Source: Saprospiraceae bacterium
Lineage (GTDB): Bacteria > Bacteroidota > Bacteroidia > Chitinophagales > Saprospiraceae
NCBI GenBank assembly: GCA_016715985.1
Contig: JADJXD010000001.1
Coordinates: 4,898,001 to 4,962,000, forward strand
Direction: 5' to 3'
Length of the DNA: 64,000 nt
The position numbers and the translations under genes were made by a program. The notes under the pieces were generated by a model that worked only from the letters and a program-made list of their open reading frames with translations, searched no databases and was not told the origin of the DNA. Shown one piece after another: positions 34,758 through 43,323 of the stretch (position 1 is the first letter of the stretch; each line of letters starts with the position of its first letter).

Positions 34758-35483
34758 ATGAATACACAAGCAACATTGCAGCAGATGCAAAAACTTCATC
34801 TTACAGGTATGGCATCAGCCTACGAAAGCATATTAAAGCTTCCCGCAGATGCACATCCCGACACACATGAATGCATCGCTACAGTCATCGATGCAGAATG
34901 GCAACACAGAAACTTTACCAAGTCCCAAATGCTGCTCAGACTAAGTAAACTCCGATACAAAGCCAATCTGCAAGACATTATCTATTCCACAGAAAGAAAT
35001 ATAAAAAAAGAGAGCATTGCGCTAATGGCAGACTGTTCTTTTATCGAAAGAGCACAAAATGTCATCATCACGGGAGCTACCGGCAGCGGCAAATCATTCC
35101 TGGCCTGTGCACTCGGTAATCAAGCTTGTCTGCACGCTTATCGTACTCTGTACTTCAATATGAATCGCTTTACCGAACAACTATCGTTAGCCAAGCTTCA
35201 AGGCACTTACATCAAATGGCTCAACCAATTAAAAAAAGCTGATCTCATCATTTTAGATGACTTCGGACTACAGCAACTCGACCAAAATGCAAAACTTGCT
35301 TTACTGCAAATACTCGAAGACAGATATGATTATAAATCTACCATCATTGTCTCACAACTCCCCATAGAACATTGGTACACATTTATAAACGAACCAACTA
35401 TTGCTGATGCGATACTGGATAGATTATTAGCAAAATGCTTCAAATTTGATTTAAAAGGTAAAAGTCTGAGAATAAAAATTTAG
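34758..35483 (+). CDS. istB: IS21 helper ATPase IstB
   Basis: A 241-residue IstB. An N-terminal helical domain is followed by an AAA+ module with Walker A G-A-T-G-S-G-K-S near 102-109 and Walker B L-I-I-L-D-D-F-G near 160. It is intact and has normal length. It assists target capture by IstA. It begins 42 bp after the istA remnant. Confidence 0.95.
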   Translation: MNTQATLQQMQKLHLTGMASAYESILKLPADAHPDTHECIATVIDAEWQHRNFTKSQMLLRLSKLRYKANLQDIIYSTERNIKKESIALMADCSFIERAQNVIITGATGSGKSFLACALGNQACLHAYRTLYFNMNRFTEQLSLAKLQGTYIKWLNQLKKADLIILDDFGLQQLDQNAKLALLQILEDRYDYKSTIIVSQLPIEHWYTFINEPTIADAILDRLLAKCFKFDLKGKSLRIKI

Positions 35484-35553
35484 CTTTGTAACCCACTTCA
35501 AACAGGGGGTCAGCTTCACGCCAACTGGGGGGTCAATGATGGGAGAATATACA

Positions 35554-36056
35554 GTTGTTCCCGGCTCAAATTTGTCGGAGGTTATGGCAGTTGTTGTTGA
35601 TGTTCCTTCTGTGCTTCCCAGCCATAGGTAATGACGAATGACGAATGTAGAACGACGAACGAGAGCGCAGTTTGTGTTGATGTTCCTTCTGCGCTTCCCA
35701 GCCATAGGTAATGACGAATGACGAATGCAGAACGACGAACGAGAACGTAGTTTGTGTTGATGTTCCTTCTGCGCTTCCTAGCCTGAAGGTATATCAACAC
35801 AAACGGTTTGATGTTCCTTCTGCGCTTCCCAGCCATAGGTAATGACGAATGACGAATGCAGAACGACGAACGAGAGCGCAGTTTGTGTTGATGTTCCTTC
35901 TGTGCTTCCATGCCTGAAGGTATATCAACAACAACGGGGAACAGCCTACGCATAACTGGGTGGTATTTGGCACAAGTTGCAAACTTGCGCCAGCATGGTG
36001 TATCAACAACAACGGATTTGTTGATTGATTTCATTTTCAATCCGTTGTACAAATTT
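35554..36056. repeat. Repeat array A (80- and 51-bp palindromic units)
   Basis: About 500 bp without a gene. The core GATGTTCCTTCTGCGCTTCC, with small changes, starts at 35599, 35679, 35759, 35810 and 35890, so the spacings are 80, 80, 51 and 80 bp. The 80-bp units contain a doubled GACGAATG. The 51-bp unit forms a hairpin: GTTTGTGTTGAT (35750-35761) with ATCAACACAAAC (35792-35803), and CCTTC with GAAGG inside. A further palindrome, GGCACAAGTTGCAAACTTGC at 35969-35988, lies near the right end. Confidence 0.88.
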
Positions 36057-36414
36057 TAATCGTTTCTTCAATTGTCAATGTTCGCCTAATGCCCTGCGAT
36101 GCATTCCAATAGGAATAAATATAGCTAAAAGGCAGATATTTTTTTACTCAGCTCCGGAGGAGCGACATCTTTGTAGCAACCATATGACAAAATGTTTTCA
36201 GCTCCGGCGGCGCGAAACAAAAACTATGGTTCCACACCTACGGCGCTATTATTGCCTCCATTATATTTTTCTACAAAGATATCGTCCTTACAGGACTTTT
36301 CTTTTCTATTTTATCAGGCTTAATGCAGCCTGTAACTTGTTTCAATATGGACACATCGCAGTAGAATTAATCAGTCCGACAATGGCCTGACAAGTCTGAC
36401 CTGGTAATGGTCAG
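36057..36414. repeat. 358-bp repeat block, copy 2
   Basis: Second copy of 32594-32951; I could find no differences after its first 35 bases. It is followed directly by 15 bases (AAACTGCGACGATCG) and array B; in copy 1 the IS21 element sits at this point. Confidence 0.92.
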
Positions 36415-36939
36415 AAACTGCGACGATCGGTTGTTCCCGGCTCTAATTTGTCGGAGGTTATGGCAGTTGTTGTTGATGTTCCTTCTGCGCTTCCCAGCCA
36501 TAGGAAATGACGAATGACGAATGTAGAACGATGAATGAGAATGTAGTTTGTGTTGATGTTTCTTCTGCGCTTCCCAGCCATAGGAAATGACGAATGACGA
36601 ATGCAGAACGTAGTTTGTGTTGATGTTCCTTCTGCGCTTCCTAGCCTGAAGGTATTTCAACACAAACGGTTTGATGTTCCTTCTGTGCTTCCCAGCCATA
36701 GGAAATGACGAATGACGAATGCAGAATGACGAATGAGAACGTAGTTGTTGTTGATGTTCTTTCTGCGCTTCCCAGCCATAGGTAATGACAAATGACGAAT
36801 GCAGAACGATGAATGAGAATGTAGTTTGTGTTGATGTTCCTTCTGTGCTTCCTAGCCTGAAGGTATATCAACACAAACGGTTTGATGATCCTTCTGCGCT
36901 TCCCAGCCTGAAGGTATATCAACACAAACGGTTTTTTTA
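36415..36939. repeat. Repeat array B (80- and 51-bp palindromic units)
   Basis: Same unit types as array A. Core starts are 36475, 36555, 36622, 36673, 36753, 36833 and 36884, with spacings 80, 80 less 13, 51, 80, 80 and 51 bp. The array runs to the stop codon of gpsA. The unit order differs from array A, so the arrays have diverged by gain and loss of whole units. Confidence 0.88.
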
Positions 36940-37971
36940 TCAGATAAAATCTACATCCGGCGCAGAAGTATCATTCATCAGAAAGTCAAGAGCTTTTTCT
37001 TTATTATAACCTTCATACACCACTTTATATAAAACCTGTACGATGGGCAAACTTAATTTTTCGTTTTTCGCAAGCTGGTTTATTATTTTAAGAGTTCTGA
37101 CCCCTTCGACTACTTCAGAAGAAGTTTCCATGATGTGGTCATAAGATTCACCTTTGGCCAATCTCTTCCCAAAAGTGTAATTGCGGCTGTCTTCGCTGGT
37201 ACATGTAGCAATCAGGTCACCAATGCCGGCGGTACCCAGATAAGCACTTCCGGTTGTTCCGAGTGAAGTGCCGAAGTAGATCATTTCCCTGAGTCCTCGT
37301 GTTATAAGCAAAGATTGCATGTTTTTTCCCATTCCCATTCCGGCCAGAATTCCGGAGGCTACGGCAATTATATTCTTGAAAGCACCGGCAATTTCTGCGG
37401 CTTTCAAGTCGTGGGATCCGAATGCAAAAAACTTTTTGCTGCTCAATACCTGTTGTCCTAATTTTATTACTTCATCAAATTCGGAAGCGATAACTGTAGC
37501 TGCGGGTTGTCCGCTCAGGATTTCTTTGGCAAGGTTAGGTCCGGACATACAGCCCACCCGAACGACACTACTTTCCTGCGTTATAACTTCCGTCATGGTA
37601 CAGACATCGCTCTTCGAAAAATTGGAACTTAAAAAGTCTTCATCCTTAATTTTGCTGACATCCAATCCTTTTGTTGCATGAATCATGATGTGAAACGGCC
37701 TGAGAAACGGGCAAAACTCTTTCATCATCTTTCTGAAATTGGAAGATGGTACCACAGCGAAAAGCAACTGACATTTGGACGTAATTTCTTCAATATTATT
37801 TGTAGCAACTATATTGGTTCTGAGTTTTGTGTTCAGATGAAAATGTTTTTCATTGATATCCTGGAGTACCTGAATGTTTCGTGTATATATGATAACATCA
37901 ACATTCCGGGCGATAATTTTTGCAATGGTCATTCCGAAACTGCCGGAACCAATAATACCTACTATTTTCAT
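36940..37971 (-). CDS. gpsA: NAD(P)-dependent glycerol-3-phosphate dehydrogenase
   Basis: A 343-residue GpsA. The Rossmann loop G-S-G-S-F-G is at 8-13, the block S-G-P-N-L-A-K-E at 143-150, and catalytic Lys199 in A-G-A-F-K-N-I-I-A. E-V-V-E-G-V-R-T follows in the C-terminal helical domain. It reduces dihydroxyacetone phosphate to sn-glycerol 3-phosphate for phospholipid synthesis. Length is normal. Its stop abuts repeat array B, and upstream three small hairpins separate it from yidC on the same strand. Confidence 0.95.
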   Translation of the reverse strand: MKIVGIIGSGSFGMTIAKIIARNVDVIIYTRNIQVLQDINEKHFHLNTKLRTNIVATNNIEEITSKCQLLFAVVPSSNFRKMMKEFCPFLRPFHIMIHATKGLDVSKIKDEDFLSSNFSKSDVCTMTEVITQESSVVRVGCMSGPNLAKEILSGQPAATVIASEFDEVIKLGQQVLSSKKFFAFGSHDLKAAEIAGAFKNIIAVASGILAGMGMGKNMQSLLITRGLREMIYFGTSLGTTGSAYLGTAGIGDLIATCTSEDSRNYTFGKRLAKGESYDHIMETSSEVVEGVRTLKIINQLAKNEKLSLPIVQVLYKVVYEGYNKEKALDFLMNDTSAPDVDFI

Positions 37972-37985
37972 CTATTTAAGTTGCC

Positions 37986-38113
37986 AGGTCAGTATTGACC
38001 TGAATGATATTAATGCCGTTTGCCATAGAATCTCAAATTCATGAGTGGTGAAACTATTCACCTTGATGGATAACAATGAAATCCGGCATTCAGTTGAAAA
38101 CATTCAACTGCGG
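37986..38113. other. Three consecutive tetraloop hairpins between yidC and gpsA
   Basis: Three perfect stems, each with a 4-nt loop: AGGTCA-GTAT-TGACCT (37986-38001), GGTGAA-ACTA-TTCACC (38047-38062) and CAGTTGAA-AACA-TTCAACTG (38091-38110; CCG at 38083-38085 can add to CGG at 38111-38113). No T-tract follows on either strand, so they are not ordinary terminators. They may be RNA-processing or stability elements, or dyads bound by a protein. Confidence 0.6.
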
Positions 38114-38118
38114 AAGGA

Positions 38119-39999
38119 TTATTTATTCTTCTTTTTTTGTTCCTGAATGGCTTGTTGTTGACGCATGGCTTCTTCCAGTTTTGCCTGAAAGCCACCTTTT
38201 TTCTTGGGTTTGTCTTTTTGCTTTAGAAGTTGTGCCCTGATTTTGACTTCATCAAAGATGTAATTTTTAGTTACAATGGTTTGAAGGATGTTAATCATAT
38301 TACTCAAAAACATGTAACAAGTCAATCCGGAAGCATAGTTATTAAAAAATGCAAGAAACATCACCGGCATAATATACTGTATGTATTTCATAGCCGGATT
38401 TGCAGAGAGATCCATGTTCTGCATGTTGTAGTAAGTATAAATTATGGTTGAGACAGCCCACAGAAGCGTAAACAGACTCACGTGTGCTCCGAAAAAAGGA
38501 ATGTCAAATGGCAGATAGAAGAAAACATCATAGGAAGACAAATCATTTGCCCATAAAAAAGGTTCCTGCCGGAATGTAATAGAAGCCGGGAAAAATCTGA
38601 ATAAGGCGTACCAGATAGGCATTTGCAGAATCATCGGGAGACACCCTCCCAACGGGCTGACACCATATTCCCGATATATTTTCATGGTTTCCAACTGTTG
38701 CTTTTGCATGTCGTCTTTGTGCTTCTCCTTCAATTGTACCAATTCAGGCTTTAATGCACCCATTTTTGCCTGAGAATACAACATTTTGTACATCAAAGGA
38801 TAAAGCATCATTTTGATTATAAAAATCAAAACAAGTATCACTATTCCTTTGCTTGAAATAAACTGTGAAAGATAATCAAAAAACGGTCTGATCACCCATC
38901 GGTTGATAGTACCAAAAATACTGGAACCAAAAGGTATAATCTCTTCAAGACCGGCTTCAAATGACCGTAGTCGTTTAAATTCATTCGGTCCAATGTACAT
39001 AGACATTACAAACTCGTCTGCCGATGGATTTTTTACAGGAATAAGGACTTCAGACTGAATAACTTTAAGAATATCAGAGTTTTTAACGTCTGTCATTTTG
39101 GTTTCCAAAATGGCACCATCAAAAGGCGTTTTTAATGCCAGTATGGAAGTATTGAAAAACTGATTTGTATGAGAAACCCAATCAATCCTGCTTCCCGTTA
39201 AATCCTGCTTATCGTCTGAAACACAATTGCAATAATCCGGATCTTTTTCACTTTTCTTAAAATAGGCAGTTGAATAGTTTTGTTCGAATGCTTCTCCAAT
39301 CTCATATTTTGACAGATTGTTCAGCCAGTTCAATTTTATATTCTTTACCGCCGGATCCATAGCTCCGGAAAGTCCTGTCAAAACGATTGAATAATCTAAT
39401 GAATAATCATCTTCAGCCAGCACAAACTTTTGTTCAAAAAAGGCGCCTTCTGCCACATTTGCCTTCAGGGAGAGTGTATTTCCTTGTCGGGAACCGGTAA
39501 AGTACAGGTCCTGGGTTGAAACAACTTTATTTAAAGATGAAGGTACAGGAAGGGAATATTCAAATTTATTCTCCGGATGGTCCAGCATCACAACGGGGAT
39601 TTTTGTTTCATTCCCGGAAGAATCCTTCACTGTTTTGAAATGTTTTTTTAGTGTAACCGATTTTATGTTACCACCCTTACTATTGAAAACAATACGGACT
39701 AAATCATTTTCCAGGATGTATTCTTCTTCAGTACCTTGGGCTGCATTTGCAAATGCACCATATTTAGCAACCAATTGTTGGTTGACCATGGTGTCACTCA
39801 CACTATTTAGAGTAGTGGAAAGAGTGTCTTTTACAATGAATTCAGGAGTAGTAATTTCTGCTTTATTTTCCAGCAAAGCAATGGAATCCCTTGTTTTACG
39901 AGCCTTCTCAAGTTCTGCTTCTGAAGGTTTTGTATAAATTATCCAGGCAAATAAAGTAGCAAAAATGAGTATGAATCCTATGATCTGATTACGTTCCAT
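38119..39999 (-). CDS. yidC: Membrane protein insertase YidC
   Basis: A 626-residue YidC/Oxa1 insertase. It has an N-terminal transmembrane helix (M-E-R-N-Q-I-I-G-F-I-L-I-F-A), a large periplasmic beta domain (about 60-350), then the five-helix 60KD_IMP core (about 365-590) with P-L-G-G-C-L-P-M-I-L-Q-M-P, and a Lys/Gln-rich cytoplasmic tail that ends K-K-K-N-K. It inserts proteins with or without SecYEG and cooperates with FtsY. Length and order are normal for Bacteroidota. A clear -7 box lies 26 bp upstream. Confidence 0.97.
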   Translation of the reverse strand: MERNQIIGFILIFATLFAWIIYTKPSEAELEKARKTRDSIALLENKAEITTPEFIVKDTLSTTLNSVSDTMVNQQLVAKYGAFANAAQGTEEEYILENDLVRIVFNSKGGNIKSVTLKKHFKTVKDSSGNETKIPVVMLDHPENKFEYSLPVPSSLNKVVSTQDLYFTGSRQGNTLSLKANVAEGAFFEQKFVLAEDDYSLDYSIVLTGLSGAMDPAVKNIKLNWLNNLSKYEIGEAFEQNYSTAYFKKSEKDPDYCNCVSDDKQDLTGSRIDWVSHTNQFFNTSILALKTPFDGAILETKMTDVKNSDILKVIQSEVLIPVKNPSADEFVMSMYIGPNEFKRLRSFEAGLEEIIPFGSSIFGTINRWVIRPFFDYLSQFISSKGIVILVLIFIIKMMLYPLMYKMLYSQAKMGALKPELVQLKEKHKDDMQKQQLETMKIYREYGVSPLGGCLPMILQMPIWYALFRFFPASITFRQEPFLWANDLSSYDVFFYLPFDIPFFGAHVSLFTLLWAVSTIIYTYYNMQNMDLSANPAMKYIQYIMPVMFLAFFNNYASGLTCYMFLSNMINILQTIVTKNYIFDEVKIRAQLLKQKDKPKKKGGFQAKLEEAMRQQQAIQEQKKKNK

Positions 40000-40024
40000 G
40001 TAAGTTTATTCTTGAAAAATCAGC

Positions 40025-40033
40025 GCAAATGTA
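40025..40033 (-). promoter_or_regulatory. -7 promoter box of yidC
   Basis: On the minus strand TACATTTGC is a perfect TAnnTTTGC box, 26 bp before the yidC ATG. No exact TTG -33 element at the right distance was found. Confidence 0.6.
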
Positions 40034-40153
40034 CAATTTGTGAATGATAAACATTCGCTTTTGATTAAAAATAAGATTTCAATACAAAAGCTTAACTTTA
40101 TGGTTACAATATAAGTAACTGTCATTGAATGTGATAAGTAAAATATTACTTAG

Positions 40154-41170
40154 CTAAAACAAATTTTTTAAAATATACTTTACAGAATCCATCATGGAGT
40201 CAGAAATATCCAGATGCGTGACAAATCGGATTGTCTGATGACCAAAAGCAGTCGCGTTTACGCCTTTTTCTCTGAGTTTTGAAAGGTATAAATCAGTACT
40301 TATATGATCTTCAAGCTCAAAAATGACGATATTGGTTTGAACAGGTTTTACTTTTTTGACATAGGGCAATGATGATAAAATTTTACCCAATTCTTTTGCT
40401 CTGTCATTATCTGTTTTCAATCTGGCAATATTGTGATCCAAAGCATAAATACATGCTGCGGCAAGATAACCTGATTGCCTCATTCCACCTCCCATCACCT
40501 TTCTGAAGCGTCTCGCCTTTCTGATCAGATAAGAATCTCCGATTAAAAGCGAACCTGCAGGAGCACCCAATCCTTTGGATATACAGATGGAAATTGTATC
40601 AAAGTAAGATCCCCATTGTTTTGTATCTTCACCTGTTTCAACCAAAACATTGAATATTCTTGCGCCATCCAGATGCAACCGGAGGTTTTTTCGTTTACAC
40701 AATTCTGAGATAGGTTTTATTTCATCCAAGGTATAAAAACTTCCCCCTCCTTTATTGCATGAATTTTCAATAACAACAAGCTTGCTGATGGGCTGCCAGT
40801 CAAATCCCGGTTTTATTTGTTGTTCTATTTGCGATGCCGTTATCTTTCCATGATTACCCTGAATCAAAGCTATTGCGACTCCACTATTAAAAGAATATCC
40901 ACCCGTTTCAGCAATATAGACATGAGAATCCACATCACAAATGATTTCATCGAGAGCTTCCGTTTGTACTTTTATCGCAATTTGATTTGTCATGGTTCCG
41001 GATGGACAAAAAATGGCTGACTCTTTCCCAAACATTTCTGCCACCTTTGCCTGTAGCTGGTTGACCGTAGGGTCTTCGCCAAAGACATCATCTCCAACTT
41101 CTGCCACTAACATTGCCTGAAGCATTTCCGGTGTGGGCTTGGTTACTGTATCGCTTATCAGATTTATCAA
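40154..41170 (-). CDS. ltaE: Low-specificity L-threonine aldolase
   Basis: A 338-residue fold-type I PLP enzyme. The N-terminus is I-S-D-T-V-T-K-P-T. His83 in D-S-H-V-Y is the ring-stacking residue, H-L-D-G-A-R is at 166-171, and Lys199 in C-I-S-K-G-L-G-A-P is the Schiff-base lysine. It cleaves threonine or allo-threonine to glycine and acetaldehyde. Length and motif spacing are typical. It is a stand-alone gene; a 153-bp gap follows yidC. Confidence 0.93.
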   Translation of the reverse strand: MINLISDTVTKPTPEMLQAMLVAEVGDDVFGEDPTVNQLQAKVAEMFGKESAIFCPSGTMTNQIAIKVQTEALDEIICDVDSHVYIAETGGYSFNSGVAIALIQGNHGKITASQIEQQIKPGFDWQPISKLVVIENSCNKGGGSFYTLDEIKPISELCKRKNLRLHLDGARIFNVLVETGEDTKQWGSYFDTISICISKGLGAPAGSLLIGDSYLIRKARRFRKVMGGGMRQSGYLAAACIYALDHNIARLKTDNDRAKELGKILSSLPYVKKVKPVQTNIVIFELEDHISTDLYLSKLREKGVNATAFGHQTIRFVTHLDISDSMMDSVKYILKNLF

Positions 41171-41324
41171 ATTTTTGTACTTTTAATTATTCAGATACAA
41201 ATATATCAAAAATAAATAATTTACACCATAACTAAACATGATGATGAAGTATAGAGTTATACTTTGAATAGTTTTGGGAAGTGATAATTCGGATTACTAA
41301 AAAAATGTAAAAAAACAATAAATA

Positions 41325-42347
41325 ATGCACTACAAAATTCTTGTTACCGGCGGATTAGGTTATATCGGATCACATGTGGTTGTTGAACTTCAAAAAGAAG
41401 GATTTGAAGTAGTTATAATTGACAATCTTTCCAATTCGTCTATAGAAGTATTGGATGGCATCACGGCTATCACAGGCACAAAACCTTCATTTGAAAAACT
41501 GGATTTAAGAGAAAAAGCCTCAGTAGTAGATTTTTTTAAAAAATATCCGGACATTAATGGAGTTATCCATTTTGCTGCATCCAAAGCAGTAGGCGAAAGT
41601 GTTAATATTCCTTTGACATATTATGAAAACAACCTCAATTCTCTCATTTATATCTTACAGGAGTTATTAAAAAAAGGAAATGCCAATTTTATATTCAGTT
41701 CCTCATGTACGGTTTATGGACAGGCAGATGTGCTACCCATTACGGAGTCAGCGCCCATCAAAGCAGCCGAATCACCTTATGGAAATACCAAACAAATCGG
41801 TGAAGAAATCATCAGAGATACCTGCAAAGTAACACCACAATTTAAAGCTATTGCTTTGAGATATTTCAATCCGATAGGTGCACATGAATCTGCCAAAATT
41901 GGTGAGTTACCTATCGGAACCCCACAAAATCTGGTTCCTTTTATCACACAAACCGGAGTGGGATTAAGAGAACAATTATCTGTTTTTGGAAATGATTATC
42001 CGACAGTGGATGGTACTTGTATCCGGGATTATATACATGTTGTTGATTTGGCAAATGCGCATATTGCCGCTTTAAAAAGACTTATCAACAAAGAAAATGA
42101 AGAAAATTATGAAGTCTTTAATATTGGGACAGGCAAAGGATCATCAGTGCTGGAGGTTATTACTACATTTGAAGAAATATCCAATCAAAAACTGAATTAC
42201 AAAATAGTCGGACGGCGTACAGGCGATGTGGTTTCTGCTTATGCCGATACTTCGAAAGCCAATGATAAATTGGGTTGGAAAGCGAAATACAGTTTGAAAG
42301 ACGCTTTATTGTCAGCATGGAAATGGGAGAAGAGCCTCAGGAAATAA
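41325..42347 (+). CDS. galE: UDP-glucose 4-epimerase
   Basis: A 340-residue GalE. The nucleotide loop G-G-L-G-Y-I-G-S-H is at 9-17, S-S-C-T-V-Y-G at 126-132, catalytic Tyr152 and Lys156 in P-Y-G-N-T-K, and R-Y-F-N-P-I-G-A-H lies downstream, as in group 2 epimerases. It interconverts UDP-glucose and UDP-galactose for galactose use and glycan synthesis. The next gene on the same strand encodes a Nudix-fold protein with its own promoter box, so they are probably not one operon. Confidence 0.95.
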   Translation: MHYKILVTGGLGYIGSHVVVELQKEGFEVVIIDNLSNSSIEVLDGITAITGTKPSFEKLDLREKASVVDFFKKYPDINGVIHFAASKAVGESVNIPLTYYENNLNSLIYILQELLKKGNANFIFSSSCTVYGQADVLPITESAPIKAAESPYGNTKQIGEEIIRDTCKVTPQFKAIALRYFNPIGAHESAKIGELPIGTPQNLVPFITQTGVGLREQLSVFGNDYPTVDGTCIRDYIHVVDLANAHIAALKRLINKENEENYEVFNIGTGKGSSVLEVITTFEEISNQKLNYKIVGRRTGDVVSAYADTSKANDKLGWKAKYSLKDALLSAWKWEKSLRK

Positions 42348-42413
42348 TCTGCCATTAAGTTTCTCATTTATATCTTATACCTATCGGAGTTATATTAATT
42401 AAGAAATTAAATA

Positions 42414-42421
42414 TATTTTTG
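42414..42421 (+). promoter_or_regulatory. -7 promoter box of the Nudix-fold gene
   Basis: TATTTTTG (42414-42421), followed by C, fits TAnnTTTGC. It lies 24 bp before the ATG at 42445. No TTG -33 element is clear. Confidence 0.55.
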
Positions 42422-42444
42422 CGATATGTCAAAAGATAAAGTGT

Positions 42445-43134
42445 ATGGCGATTGAAAATCCTTTTTTCCGGGCGGCATTCTCTGTGGATAATGTCATTTT
42501 CGGATTTAATCATGGAAAACTAAAAATACTTCTCATTAAAAGAAATGAAGCTCCCTTTAAAGATATGTGGGCACTGCCAGGAGATTTGGTTCATCCCGCT
42601 GAAGATCTGGACAATGCTCCTATCAGGGTTCTTAAGGAGTTGACAGGACTGGATAATGTATTTTTAGAGCAGGTTCACACTTTTGGAAAGAAAGACAGAC
42701 ATCCACTTGGAAGGGTAGTCACAATTGCATATTATTCTTTAATTAATATCAATCAGGTGACCCCAAAAGCTGCATCATTTGCGGGAAGTGTGGAGTGGCA
42801 TGATATTCAGGATGTAGCTGAACTTGCTTTTGACCATAACGAAATCATGTTTTCCTGTCTTCATCAGCTACAGAAAAGTATCAGGACAAGACCTATAGGT
42901 TTTGAGTTGTTACCGGAAAAGTTTACACTTTCTGATTTACAGGAGTTGTATGAAGCGATACTATTTAAACAATTGGACAAAAGAAATTTCAGAAAAAAGA
43001 TTTTAACAATGGGTGTTTTATCCGACCCCAATGAAGTACAGAAAAATGTAGCCCACAGACCTGCCAGAATTTATAATTTTGATTATCACAAATATGCAAG
43101 ATTTAAAGAAGAAGGTTTTGTGTTTGAAATTTAA
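42445..43134 (+). CDS. Nudix-fold protein with degenerate Nudix box, probable NrtR/AraR-type regulator
   Basis: A 229-residue protein. A Nudix-fold N-terminal domain (about 1-145) is followed by a C-terminal winged-helix-like region (about 150-225, with L-S-D-L-Q-E-L-Y-E-A-I and R-P-A-R-I-Y-N-F-D). The Nudix box (about 47-69) should read G-x5-E-x7-R-E-U-x-E-E-x-G-U. Here the leading Gly is Asp47, the Glu of R-E is Val62, and the second Glu of E-E is Leu66, so hydrolysis is unlikely. The domain pair is that of the Nudix-related transcription factors NrtR and AraR. The ligand may be a sugar or nucleotide; galE upstream suggests a sugar. It lies immediately before the his attenuator. Confidence 0.8.
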   Translation: MAIENPFFRAAFSVDNVIFGFNHGKLKILLIKRNEAPFKDMWALPGDLVHPAEDLDNAPIRVLKELTGLDNVFLEQVHTFGKKDRHPLGRVVTIAYYSLININQVTPKAASFAGSVEWHDIQDVAELAFDHNEIMFSCLHQLQKSIRTRPIGFELLPEKFTLSDLQELYEAILFKQLDKRNFRKKILTMGVLSDPNEVQKNVAHRPARIYNFDYHKYARFKEEGFVFEI

Positions 43135-43159
43135 TTTTAAAAACATTTTTTTATTTTAT

Positions 43160-43189
43160 TTGTCTATTCAATTTAATTTATACTTTTGC
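43160..43189 (+). promoter_or_regulatory. Promoter of the histidine operon
   Basis: TTG at 43160-43162, an 18-bp spacer and TACTTTTGC at 43181-43189 match the Bacteroidota consensus well. The start of transcription should fall around 43195-43197, leaving only a few bases before the leader ATG at 43199. The leader peptide would thus be read from a nearly leaderless RNA. Confidence 0.85.
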
Positions 43190-43198
43190 CTTAATAAT

Positions 43199-43249
43199 AT
43201 GAAGAATCAGAATCAAATACATCATCATCATCACCATTACCACAGGTAG
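43199..43249 (+). CDS. hisL: Histidine operon leader peptide (His-rich)
   Basis: A 16-codon open reading frame M-K-N-Q-N-Q-I-H-H-H-H-H-H-Y-H-R, then TAG. Seven of sixteen codons are His (six in a row at 43220-43237, another at 43241). It lies between the promoter and an intrinsic terminator upstream of hisG, the classic leader of a ribosome-mediated attenuator. The bases CAGGTAG covering its last codons and stop (43243-43249) can pair with the 5' arm of the terminator (43289-43295) over 7 bp with one G-U pair. Stalling at His codons would free this segment to act as antiterminator; a ribosome at the stop codon would cover it. Confidence 0.93.
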   Translation: MKNQNQIHHHHHHYHR

Positions 43250-43288
43250 GGATGATATTTGTATTTTAGAATAAATATAATTTTTTCA

Positions 43289-43323
43289 CTGCCTGCTTAC
43301 TTTTAGCGGGCAGTTTTGTTTTG
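43289..43323 (+). terminator. Attenuator terminator of the histidine operon
   Basis: Stem CTGCCTGCT (43289-43297) with AGCGGGCAG (43305-43313), nine pairs including one G-U, a 7-nt loop, then TTTTGTTTTG (43314-43323). Competing pairings are visible: the 5' arm with CAGGTAG at 43243-43249 (antiterminator), the 3' arm with a second TGCCTGC at 43324-43330, and the loop-side CTTACTTT (43296-43303) with AAAGTAAG (43331-43338). Confidence 0.9.

Larger units (their letters stand above)
32952..35553. mobile_element. IS21-family insertion sequence, decayed
   Basis: A 2,602-bp element. Both ends are TGTATATTCTCCC as inverted repeats (32952-32964 and the complement ending at 35553). The left side has three copies of AAGCTGACCCC (32966, 32990, 33013) and the right side has the inverse at 35506-35516; such multiple end repeats are the transposase-binding sites of IS21. 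It carries istA (broken) and istB (intact). No target duplication is visible: left flank ...GGTCAG, right flank GTTGTT.... It separates a 358-bp block from its repeat array; the sister copy of that junction has 15 extra bases instead. Confidence 0.93.

Noticed and set aside
32562..36390. Two nearly identical 121-codon frames within the 358-bp blocks
   Set aside because: The frames exist only because the block is duplicated. The amino-acid sequence is unlike a protein domain, and the block has palindromic, non-coding features.
35582..36925. Several minus-strand frames rich in R-R-N-I in the repeat arrays
   Set aside because: They are repeat units read as codons, change frame between units, overlap one another and have no start context or family match.
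35554..36939. CRISPR-like array
   Set aside because: The spacing is regular, but the segments between cores are themselves copies of each other and there are no unique spacers and no cas genes.
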